The position numbers and the translations under genes are program-made. The notes beneath the pieces were generated by a model. The model had not been told where the DNA came from. It ran no database searches and saw only the letters and a list, made by a program, of their open reading frames with translations. A stretch of 12,996 bases of DNA, taken from Deltaproteobacteria bacterium. Its GTDB lineage: Bacteria; Desulfobacterota; Binatia; UBA9968. The stretch lies in assembly GCA_020027655.1 (NCBI GenBank), contig JAHKKJ010000041.1, positions 1 to 12,996 of the forward strand, written 5' to 3'. Of this stretch, positions 6,483 through 12,983 are shown piece after piece; position 1 is the stretch's first letter; each line of letters starts with the position of its first letter.

Positions 6483-7406
6483 ATGACAAACAATCTTATA
6501 AAGCAGATTCTCAAAGGTGATGCCCGCGCGGTGGCGTCGCTCATGAGTCTGATCGAAGACGGAGACCCCAAAGTGAAGGCTGTTCTCAAGGCCATTTATC
6601 CTCATACTGGCAGAGCGCATGTTATCGGAGTGACCGGCGCTGCGGGGACAGGAAAGAGCAGCCTCATTGATCGGATGACCGCTGAGTATCGACGGCGGAG
6701 AAAGACGGTCGGAATTCTGGCGTTCGACCCCACTAGCCTTTTCTCGACCGGGGCAGTTCTGGGCGACCGCATTCGGATGCGCGACCATTTTGTCGACGAC
6801 GGTGTTTTTATCCGAAGCTTCGCGACCCGAGGAAGCAGCGGCGGCGTGTCGGCGGCGGTTCGAGAAGGTATCCATCTGTTCGATGCCGCCGGGAAAGAAG
6901 TGATCTTCGTCGAGACCATAGGGGTCGGACAGGATCAGCTGGAGATCGCCGCGCTGGCCCACATGGTTGTGGTCGTGCTGACACCGCAGATGGGAGATGA
7001 AGTTCAAGGCATGAAGGCCGGGTTGGCTGAAATCGCCGATATTCTGGTGGTCAACAAAGCCGATCTTTCCGGCGCAGACGAGACGCTTCAACAGCTCAAA
7101 GCCTCGTTTGCGGACGAAGATTTTCACATCGTCGCGACTTCCGCGATCAAAGATCAGGGAATTGATTCGCTCGTGGCCTGCATCGAGACGCACTGGAGCG
7201 AGAGCCTCGATAACGGCAAATATCAAAGAAGACGACTCAGTTTGTGCCGGCAGGAATTGCTTTCTCTGTTGCGAGAGAAAGTTTTCGCTAAGCTTGCAAA
7301 AAAGATCGGCGACGATTCGTTCGAAACACAAGTCAAGCTGATCGCCGAACGGCAAAAAGATCCCTATAGCGCCGTGGACAAGTTAGCAAAACTTATCGGC
7401 ATATAG
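6483..7406 (+). CDS. meaB: MeaB/ArgK-family G-protein chaperone of the B12 mutase
   Basis: A 307-residue SIMIBI-class GTPase. MeaB relatives gate adenosylcobalamin delivery to acyl-CoA mutases and protect or rescue the damaged enzyme by GTP hydrolysis. Visible motifs: Walker A GAAGTGKS (52-59), a metal-binding FDPTS, GAVLGDRIRM typical of the family, the G3-like ETIGVGQ (144-150, Glu in place of the classical Asp as usual in MeaB) and the guanine-specificity NKAD (191-194). YPHTGRAHVIGVTG before the P-loop is the family N-terminal signature and supports ATG 6483, although no good ribosome-binding site precedes it. The length is close to, or slightly under, the usual 310-340. It ends the mutase operon, separated from dehydrogenase 2 by 196 bp of repeat sequence. 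In fused IcmF enzymes this GTPase is part of one polypeptide with the mutase and B12 domains; here the three parts are separate genes. Confidence 0.94.
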   Translation: MTNNLIKQILKGDARAVASLMSLIEDGDPKVKAVLKAIYPHTGRAHVIGVTGAAGTGKSSLIDRMTAEYRRRRKTVGILAFDPTSLFSTGAVLGDRIRMRDHFVDDGVFIRSFATRGSSGGVSAAVREGIHLFDAAGKEVIFVETIGVGQDQLEIAALAHMVVVVLTPQMGDEVQGMKAGLAEIADILVVNKADLSGADETLQQLKASFADEDFHIVATSAIKDQGIDSLVACIETHWSESLDNGKYQRRRLSLCRQELLSLLREKVFAKLAKKIGDDSFETQVKLIAERQKDPYSAVDKLAKLIGI

Positions 7407-7506
7407 ACCCCGTACCACGGAGTTACCTCCGTGGCTGCGGAGCACTTCGGGAAGTTCGGAACAATGATCCCCGTATCCAGCTGCGGTCCGTTCTGTGGTA
7501 CGGGGT
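7407..7506. repeat. Nested inverted-repeat structure directly after meaB
   Basis: The outer arms ACCCCGTACCAC (7407-7418) and GTGGTACGGGGT (7495-7506) are perfect 12-bp reverse complements at the two ends of a 100-bp block that begins at the base after the meaB stop. Inside are a perfect 8-bp hairpin with a 4-base loop (CCACGGAG at 7415-7422, CTCCGTGG at 7427-7434) that competes with the outer stem, and a small ACTTC-GG-GAAGT hairpin (7444-7455). No T-run follows, so an intrinsic terminator is not supported. It could be a non-coding repeat unit or a structured RNA. Confidence 0.55.
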
Positions 7507-7668
7507 AGAGACGAAGCGCATGGAACGGTCTAATTTTGGCGGAGAGATCGTTGAGGAGCCAGGTAAGTCTTCCTGGCAGGTGCTAAGTCGCGCGTAACGG
7601 AACGGAATCTCGAACCTGCTTCAATGTGCTCGGCGGGCGAAGATTGAAGATCGAGGATCTCACAGGAC

Positions 7669-7677
7669 TGTTATACT
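7669..7677 (+). promoter_or_regulatory. Candidate extended -10 promoter for the cbs cluster
   Basis: TGTTATACT is an extended -10 (TGn followed by TATACT, 5 of 6 to TATAAT), 24 bases before the cbs start. No good -35 is seen at 16-18 bases; TTGAAG (7644-7649) is too far, which is tolerable for extended -10 promoters. The stretch 7507-7668 upstream shows only a CCAGG/CCTGG hairpin (7559-7575) and no recognised riboswitch. Confidence 0.4.
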
Positions 7678-7701
7678 GTTACGCACTTGGGAGCAGACCG
7701 T

Positions 7702-9075
7702 ATGTCCAAAATTCTGTCTAGCGTTCTCGAAGCTGTCGGCAACACTCCTCTGATCCGCCTTAACCATGTTACGGCCGGGATAGCGGCCACCGTCTGCGCG
7801 AAAGTGGAGGCGTGCAACCCCGGGCGGAGCGTTAAGGATCGAATCGCGCTTGCGGTTGTCGAAGATGCGGAGCGCAGGGGATTACTGAAGCCCGGGGGCA
7901 CCATTGTCGAGCCCACTTCCGGAAACATGGGAGTGGCGCTCGCAATCGTGGCCGCCGTCAGGGGCTACAAGTGCATATTTACCATTCCCGACAAAATGAG
8001 CATCGAAAAAATTCGCCGGTTGCGCGCGTTCGGCGCGGAGGTGGTTGTGACACCCACGGCGGTTCCACCTGAATCACCGCAGTCCTACTATTCGGTCGCG
8101 CGACGTCTGGCCGACGAGATCCCGGGTGCTTTCCTGCCTATGCAATATGATAATCCCAGCAACATGGAGGCTCATTACGCTTCCACCGGTCCCGAGATCT
8201 GGGAGCAGACAGACGGAAAGATCACCCACTTTATTACGGGAATGGGAACCGGAGGGACGATCTCGGGAACCGCAAAATTCCTCAAGGAAAAGAATCCGAA
8301 GTGCACCGTCGTTGGAGTGGACCCGGAAGGATCGATTCTCGCCAAGGTGTTCAATCGCGAAAAATGGTCTTGGGGCGACTCCCATCCGTACAAGGTCGAG
8401 GGAATTGGAGAAGATTTTGTTCCCAAAAACCTGCTGTTTGAGTACATCGATAGCGTCGTCACGGTCTCGGATCGCGAATCGTTTCTGATGGGCAGGCGGC
8501 TGACGCGGGAGGAGGGTCTTTTCTGTGGCGGATCTTCCGGCACAGCGGTCGAAGGTGCTCTCCGGTACGCGCGCGAGAGACAGTTGGGACAAGATGATCT
8601 TATCGTTGTGCTGCTCCCCGATGCCGGGGAAATTTACCTCTCGAAGATGTACTCGGATGAATGGATGAAACAGAACCAATTTCTGGGGAGGAGTCTACAG
8701 GTCGGAGAGATCCTCAAATCCAAACGGCGTCCGCTCCCGGAGCTACTCTCGGTCGAATTGACCTCCACCGTGCGCGATGCGATCGAGACGATGAACCAGT
8801 CAGGTGTCTCCCAGCTCCCAGTATTCGATAAGGGGAACCTCGTCGGCTCGTTGAGCGAGAGCGCGCTGTTCCAAAAAACCATGGAGACTCCTGAAGTGAG
8901 AGAGCTGACCGTTGGAGCGCTCCTTGAGCGTCCGTTCCCCACCGTCGGGCCGGACGAGGATGTTTATGAGGTTGTGAAGCTGCTCAAGTCTTCCCCGGCG
9001 GTTCTCGTCTGCGACGGGGGAAAGTATCAGGGAATTGTGACACGCTTCGATGTGGTGGAGCACCTAGGCGGATAG
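7702..9075 (+). CDS. cbs: Cystathionine beta-synthase with C-terminal CBS-domain pair
   Basis: A 457-residue fold-type II PLP enzyme that condenses homocysteine with serine to cystathionine, the first step of reverse transsulfuration. ATG 7702 follows GGGAG (7689-7693); an in-frame TTG at 7687 is less likely. The catalytic domain spans about residues 5-310. VGNTPLIRL is followed by Lys45 in SVKDRIAL, which forms the PLP Schiff base. TSGNMG (72-77) binds the substrate carboxylate (most relatives have TSGNTG). GTGGTISGTAKFL is the phosphate-cradle loop and GGSSGTA follows. A CBS pair (about 345-457, IETMNQSGVSQLPVFD and YQGIVTRFDVVEHL) gives the two-domain form, probably regulatory. No N-terminal haem-binding extension is present, as expected for bacteria. 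A plain cysteine synthase lacks the CBS pair, which favours cystathionine beta-synthase. The next gene starts 6 bp downstream. Confidence 0.92.
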   Translation: MSKILSSVLEAVGNTPLIRLNHVTAGIAATVCAKVEACNPGRSVKDRIALAVVEDAERRGLLKPGGTIVEPTSGNMGVALAIVAAVRGYKCIFTIPDKMSIEKIRRLRAFGAEVVVTPTAVPPESPQSYYSVARRLADEIPGAFLPMQYDNPSNMEAHYASTGPEIWEQTDGKITHFITGMGTGGTISGTAKFLKEKNPKCTVVGVDPEGSILAKVFNREKWSWGDSHPYKVEGIGEDFVPKNLLFEYIDSVVTVSDRESFLMGRRLTREEGLFCGGSSGTAVEGALRYARERQLGQDDLIVVLLPDAGEIYLSKMYSDEWMKQNQFLGRSLQVGEILKSKRRPLPELLSVELTSTVRDAIETMNQSGVSQLPVFDKGNLVGSLSESALFQKTMETPEVRELTVGALLERPFPTVGPDEDVYEVVKLLKSSPAVLVCDGGKYQGIVTRFDVVEHLGG

Positions 9076-9081
9076 ATTTTG

Positions 9082-10293
9082 ATGGCACGAAGAAAGCTCC
9101 AACGACATTCGCAGCAGTTTGCCACGCGCGCCATCCACGTGGGACAAGAGCCCGAATCCGCCACCGGAGCGATCACCGTACCGATCTATCAGACGAGCAC
9201 CTTCGCGCAGACCGCGCCGGGTGTCCATAAAGGCTATGACTACTCGCGAACGGACAACCCGACGCGCACGGCGCTTCAAGCAGCGCTCGCGAGCCTCGAG
9301 TCGGCTGCATACTGTCTGGCGTTCTCGTCTGGTATGGGTGCAGCCACGACAGCGATGCTCCTGTTCAAGCACGGGGACCACATCGTTTCTTCGCGCGATG
9401 TTTACGGGGGCACGTACCGGCTCTTTAAGCGCGTGCTAGAAGACTTCGGACTTACATTTTCCTTTGTTGAAACCTCCAGTGCCAAAGAGATTGAGCGTGT
9501 GATGACTGGACGTACCCGGCTGGTCTGGATCGAGTCGCCTACGAATCCGCTCCTTCGGATCACAGACATAAGGGCAGCCGCCGGGATCGCTCATCGCCAC
9601 GGGGCGCTCTGTCTGGTTGATAACACCTTCGCATCGCCTTTCTTCCAGCGACCACTCGCGCTTGGCGCCGATCTTGTCCTTCACTCCACAACGAAGTATC
9701 TCGCCGGGCACGCGGACGTGGTTGGCGGTGCCATCTGCCTCAACGAACGCTCACTGTACGAACGGCTCAAGTTCCTGCAAAATGCCGCAGGCGCAACGCC
9801 ATCCCCCTTCGACTGTTTTCTCGCCCTGCGCGGCATAAAGACGCTCGCGCTGCGCATGCGGGAGCATGAGAAGAATGCAACGCATATCGCAAACTTCCTG
9901 AAGGATCATCCGCGGGTGCGCCGGGTCTACTATCCTGGTCTGTCCAGCCACCCGGGTCACGAGATCGCCGCCGCACAGATGGACGGCTTCAGCGGGATCG
10001 TCTCGTTCGAGGTGAAAAGAGGGCTCGCTGAGGCGCGGCGTGTTTTAGGGCGTTTGAAAATTTTTAAGATCGCGGAGAGTCTTGGCGGCGTCGAGTCGCT
10101 CGTCGAGTTACCCGCTATTATGACGCACGCTTCGATTCCCGCAGAGGAGCGGACGAGAGCGGGGCTCGACGATGGTCTCATCCGTTTGTCCGTCGGCATT
10201 GAGAACGTAGAGGATCTTGTCGCAGATCTGAAGCAGGCCATGGGTCGGAAGGTAAGCATACGCCTTAAGACCGCGGTGAGCGCTCCTGCTTAA
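9082..10293 (+). CDS. Cystathionine gamma-lyase / gamma-synthase family PLP enzyme
   Basis: A 403-residue Cys/Met-metabolism PLP enzyme (fold type I). The start is ATG 9082; a TTG at 9079 is also in frame. Family motifs: THAIHVGQ-like TRAIHVGQ (15-22), YSRTDNPTR (54-62), with the Tyr and Arg that reach the PLP phosphate from the partner subunit, SSGMGA (82-87), ESPTNPLLR (151-159), and Lys205 in HSTTKYLAGH, the Schiff-base lysine. SLGGVESLVELPA and GLIRLSVGIE close the C-terminal domain. Cystathionine gamma-lyase and gamma-synthase cannot be separated by these motifs. Its position six bases after cystathionine beta-synthase argues for the lyase, cleaving cystathionine to cysteine, 2-oxobutanoate and ammonia. 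2-Oxobutanoate could in turn be a substrate for a 2-oxoacid dehydrogenase, but a link to the E1 gene at the left edge is speculative. Confidence 0.92.
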   Translation: MARRKLQRHSQQFATRAIHVGQEPESATGAITVPIYQTSTFAQTAPGVHKGYDYSRTDNPTRTALQAALASLESAAYCLAFSSGMGAATTAMLLFKHGDHIVSSRDVYGGTYRLFKRVLEDFGLTFSFVETSSAKEIERVMTGRTRLVWIESPTNPLLRITDIRAAAGIAHRHGALCLVDNTFASPFFQRPLALGADLVLHSTTKYLAGHADVVGGAICLNERSLYERLKFLQNAAGATPSPFDCFLALRGIKTLALRMREHEKNATHIANFLKDHPRVRRVYYPGLSSHPGHEIAAAQMDGFSGIVSFEVKRGLAEARRVLGRLKIFKIAESLGGVESLVELPAIMTHASIPAEERTRAGLDDGLIRLSVGIENVEDLVADLKQAMGRKVSIRLKTAVSAPA

Positions 10294-10300
10294 TAGAGGC

Positions 10301-11497
10301 ATGACGAGACAACGCAGCCAGAATTTGGATTCAGTAATGGCCCGGTTGAACAAATACGAGGTTCATCCCGAGAGAGGATTTTTACCTGCGCTGGACCCGC
10401 TCGACCGTTTGCCTGAGAATTTTGCCCCCTGGGAAGCGATGGCTCATGATCTGCCCAAGTTTCTGGTGACCGGCAAGGCCCGTACGTTTTTTAAAGCGTT
10501 GCCGCTTCTGGATGCTACAACCCTCGGCGACGACCGAGAAGGAAAACGGGCGATGGTGATCCTTTCCTTCCTGGGACACGCCTATGTGTGGGGAGAGCAG
10601 GAGACTGTCAGTTCCATTCCAGCCTGCTTGGCGGTTCCATGGTATCAGATCGCAAGGCTCTTGGGTCGTCCCCCGGTGCTTTCCTATGCCTCCTACGCGT
10701 TGGACAACTGGAGAAGGCTTGATCCCAAGCGCCCGATCGAGCTCGGCAACATCGCCCTGCTGCAAAATTTTCTTGGGGGTCAAGACGAAGAGTGGTTTGT
10801 TATGGTTCACGTCGCGATCGAGGCGAAGGCAGGGCCGGCGCTCGCCGCGGTTGTTGCGGCTCAGCAAGCGGTCGTTGACGACCAACCGGAAGTCGTTGCG
10901 AGCCAGTTGCTGGCTATCGCCGGGACGCTCGAAGCGATGCATGAAATCCTGCTACGCATGCCCGAACGCTGCGACCCCTACGTCTACTTTCGCCGGGTGA
11001 GGCCTTACATACACGGATGGGCCAATCATCCGAGCCTGTCCGCGGGGGTGATTTACGAGGGCGTGGAAGATTACGGCGGGAGAGCGCAAAGCTTTCGCGG
11101 CGAGACCGGCGCGCAGAGCTCGATTATACCAGCCCTCGACGCAGCGCTCGGAATTGCGCACGCCGAAGATATGCTGCGTCGCTATCTCAAAGAAATGCGC
11201 GATTACATGCCGCCCAAGCATCGAGCATTCATCGAAACGGTGGAGGCGGGACCGTCGGTGCGCGACTATGTCCTTCGACATCGAGATGCACATCCGCGTC
11301 TCCGGGATGCTTACAATGCCGCCGTCGATGGCATCGAGCTTTTCCGTTCGACCCATCTCGAGTATGCGCGGAACTATATCGTCAAGCAGAGCCAGGGAGG
11401 AAAGCGTAACCCGACGGACGTCGGTACCGGCGGAACCCCCTTTGTTCCCTATCTAAAGAAACATCGGTCGGAGACCGGTCAGCACCGAATCAGGTAA
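10301..11497 (+). CDS. Indoleamine 2,3-dioxygenase-like haem protein
   Basis: A 398-residue protein recognised as the indoleamine 2,3-dioxygenase (IDO) family, which uses haem iron to open the indole ring of tryptophan to N-formylkynurenine. His352 in RSTHLEYARNYI matches the proximal haem ligand (His346 in human IDO1). YMPPKHRAFI, FRGETGAQSSIIPALDAALGI-type residues near 265-285 and the C-terminal VGTGGTPFVPYLKK are family landmarks. Aligning PYVYFRRVRPYIHGW with human IDO1 puts Arg234 on substrate-binding Arg231 and Phe230 on Phe227, with Tyr229 where human has Phe226. ATG 10301 lies 7 bp after the previous stop, with AGAGG too close to be ideal. ATG 10337 is an alternative that removes 12 residues. 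Neither a formamidase nor a kynureninase gene is in the window, so kynurenine-pathway membership is unproven. Confidence 0.9.
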   Translation: MTRQRSQNLDSVMARLNKYEVHPERGFLPALDPLDRLPENFAPWEAMAHDLPKFLVTGKARTFFKALPLLDATTLGDDREGKRAMVILSFLGHAYVWGEQETVSSIPACLAVPWYQIARLLGRPPVLSYASYALDNWRRLDPKRPIELGNIALLQNFLGGQDEEWFVMVHVAIEAKAGPALAAVVAAQQAVVDDQPEVVASQLLAIAGTLEAMHEILLRMPERCDPYVYFRRVRPYIHGWANHPSLSAGVIYEGVEDYGGRAQSFRGETGAQSSIIPALDAALGIAHAEDMLRRYLKEMRDYMPPKHRAFIETVEAGPSVRDYVLRHRDAHPRLRDAYNAAVDGIELFRSTHLEYARNYIVKQSQGGKRNPTDVGTGGTPFVPYLKKHRSETGQHRIR

Positions 11498-11517
11498 GCA
11501 TAGGCACGCCCCTACGA

Positions 11518-11651
11518 CAGACTGTGCGAAAACTCAACCGGAGCCCTTCGACTGGGCTCAGGGCGATCGGTTAAAGTCCTTGATCTTGCTAACTGCACAA
11601 CCCGCTCGTGGTGATGCTCTCGAACCATGAGCGGAGTTTTCACACAGTCTG
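11518..11651. mobile_element. MITE-like element, 134 bp, with 4-bp target duplication
   Basis: The ends are 18-bp terminal inverted repeats with one mismatch: CAGACTGTGCGAAAACTC (11518-11535) and, read inward from the right, CAGACTGTGTGAAAACTC (11651-11634). Both flanks read ACGA (11514-11517 and 11652-11655), a clean 4-bp target-site duplication. Inside are a CCCTTCGACTGGGCTCAGGG block (from 11544) and an 11-bp-arm hairpin (11602-11634). There is no ORF. It occupies the gap between the convergent IDO and 3-hydroxyacyl-CoA dehydrogenase genes, where its hairpins may end transcription from both sides. The organisation matches 6317-6447. Confidence 0.72.
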
Positions 11652-11662
11652 ACGATTCACAA

Positions 11663-12583
11663 TCATTTCCGCCGGTAACGTTGCACGGCCGGGTTCACTC
11701 CGACTTTCTTCCCTTTTTCCCAGCGGTAGAAGCCTCGACCATTCTTTATCCCGTAGAATCCGGCGGCAACGAGCTTGTACAAGAGGTCCGATGCTTTGTA
11801 GGAAGGGCCCAGCTCCTTCTCTAGGACTTGAGCAATCGCAAGGGTGGTATCGAGACCCACATAGTCGAGCGTGGTAATGGGTCCCATCTTGTGGCCCAGG
11901 CACAAGGTAGTTTTGTCTGCATCCTCGCAGCTCATAATCCCTTCCTCGATGACCTTGACCGCCTCATTCAGGAATGGGACGAACATGCGGTTGATCCCGA
12001 ATCCCGCTTTGTCTTCGGCCAGGATCGGCTCCTTGCCGAGTTCGCGGCAAAACTCAAAGATCGTATGGAACGTCTCCTCGGAAGTCAGAAAGCCCCGGAT
12101 CAACTCGCAGCCGGGCTGAATCGGGACCGGATTCATAAAGTGCATCCCCATGAATTTTTCCGGCAACTGGTAAGAACTGGCAAGCCGGGTGATCGAAATA
12201 GAGGAAGTGTTCGACACGAACAGGTTGCGATAGCCCATCTCCGCCAGAGACCCAATAAGATTCCTTTTTGCCGCTTCCTCTTCCACCACCGCTTCGATGA
12301 GGATGTCGCAATCCAGCAAATCATGGCGGTCCATGGAAGTTTTGATGCGCGCGATAGTCTTTGCCTCTTCCTCCGGCGCAATCCCCGTCTTACCGCTCGA
12401 TCTTTGATAACTCTCCACCGAACGGCGAAGGCTGTCCCGGATGCGCTCCATGCCTTTGGACACGATCTCGGGAGCGACATCGACGACGACCGTATCGAAC
12501 CCCTTTGCAGCGGCGACCTGCGCGATACCGCTACCCATGAGACCGATGCCTATGACACCCACGTTACGAATTCCTGAGCTCAT
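11663..12583 (-). CDS. hbd: 3-Hydroxybutyryl-CoA dehydrogenase
   Basis: A 306-residue NAD(P)-dependent 3-hydroxyacyl-CoA dehydrogenase of the short bacterial (Hbd/PaaH) type, interconverting 3-hydroxybutyryl-CoA and acetoacetyl-CoA. The start at 12583 follows AAAGGAGA (12598-12591) by seven bases. The N-terminal Rossmann fold has GIGLMGSG (12-19, GxGxxG). Asp35 at the end of beta-2 points to NAD preference. VSNTSSIS (123-130) supplies the active-site Ser127. GMHFMNPVP has catalytic His148, and Glu160 lies 12 residues on, the same His-Glu spacing as the human enzyme. The C-terminal dimerisation domain ends in ASDLLYKLV and GIKNGRGFYRW. It is divergent from the truncated thiolase at 12693. With the thiolases and dehydrogenases here it fits a C4-CoA pathway; no crotonase gene is seen in the window. 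Confidence 0.95.
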   Translation of the reverse strand: MSSGIRNVGVIGIGLMGSGIAQVAAAKGFDTVVVDVAPEIVSKGMERIRDSLRRSVESYQRSSGKTGIAPEEEAKTIARIKTSMDRHDLLDCDILIEAVVEEEAAKRNLIGSLAEMGYRNLFVSNTSSISITRLASSYQLPEKFMGMHFMNPVPIQPGCELIRGFLTSEETFHTIFEFCRELGKEPILAEDKAGFGINRMFVPFLNEAVKVIEEGIMSCEDADKTTLCLGHKMGPITTLDYVGLDTTLAIAQVLEKELGPSYKASDLLYKLVAAGFYGIKNGRGFYRWEKGKKVGVNPAVQRYRRK

Positions 12584-12692
12584 AGCAGAATCTCCTTTGC
12601 TACATTTTTACTCCTTCCGGCCGTCTGTCGCCACTAAAGCGCTTTGTAGCACTTACCTAGCGCATTCCGATAGAATACTTTAGGAGGAGCAT
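12584..12692. promoter_or_regulatory. Divergent control region of hbd and the second thiolase
   Basis: A 109-bp gap between two divergent genes. On the minus strand it contains a start-stop codon pair (ATG 12605-12603, TAG 12602-12600) with its own AAGGAG (12616-12611) just upstream of the hbd ribosome-binding site. The 10-bp palindrome AAAGCGCTTT (12636-12645) lies at the middle. On the plus strand TAGAAT (12671-12676) resembles a -10 but is too close to the start codon and has no matching -35. The thiolase has a strong AGGAGGAG ribosome-binding site (12682-12689). Promoter assignments are weak. Confidence 0.4.
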
Positions 12693-12983
12693 ATGGCTGG
12701 GTTAGAAAAGGAAATCGTTATTCTCTCGGCGGCACGAACCCCCTTCGGCAAATTCTGCGGCGCGCTCAAAGATCTCACGGCTACCGAGCTCGGCGTCATC
12801 GCTGGTCGCGCCGCGATTGAGAGAGCTGGCGTCCGTCCGGAGGAGATCGGGTTTAGGAAAGAATCTGACTTTTCCATCGCAATCGTGCCGGGCGTTTACT
12901 GTGCGCGAGCGTGCGAGGTTAAGAAACCACACGAAAGCCTTCGATGTCGAGGATGGAGCCGGTTCGCTTTGCTTTCGGTTTGA
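12693..12983 (+). pseudogene. Truncated thiolase (N-terminal 53 residues only)
   Basis: ATG 12693 with an excellent AGGAGGAG site opens a clear thiolase N-terminus: KEIVILSAARTPFGKFCGAL, then LGVIAGRAAIERAGVRPEEIG. Homology stops at about residue 53 (nt 12851). The family would continue with a conserved beta strand and then the NxxCxSG nucleophile region. Here the frame runs on through unrelated residues to TGA 12981-12983, giving 96 in all. No catalytic residue is encoded, so the product cannot be a thiolase. The tail overlaps the end of a minus-strand reading frame (12919-12996). A deletion or rearrangement breakpoint, or an assembly misjoin, near 12852 would explain it. The strong ribosome-binding site suggests the truncation is recent or artefactual. 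Confidence 0.65.

Noticed and set aside
7520..7597. 25-codon ORF between the nested repeat and cbs
   Set aside because: It lacks a convincing ribosome-binding site and any conserved feature, and its length is within chance expectation.
7507..7701. Possible SAM- or cysteine-related riboswitch before cbs
   Set aside because: Only one short CCAGG/CCTGG hairpin is visible, with no conserved core of a known riboswitch class.
11465..11477. CGGTC-GGA-GACCG hairpin as terminator of the IDO gene
   Set aside because: It lies inside the coding sequence and is not followed by a T-run.
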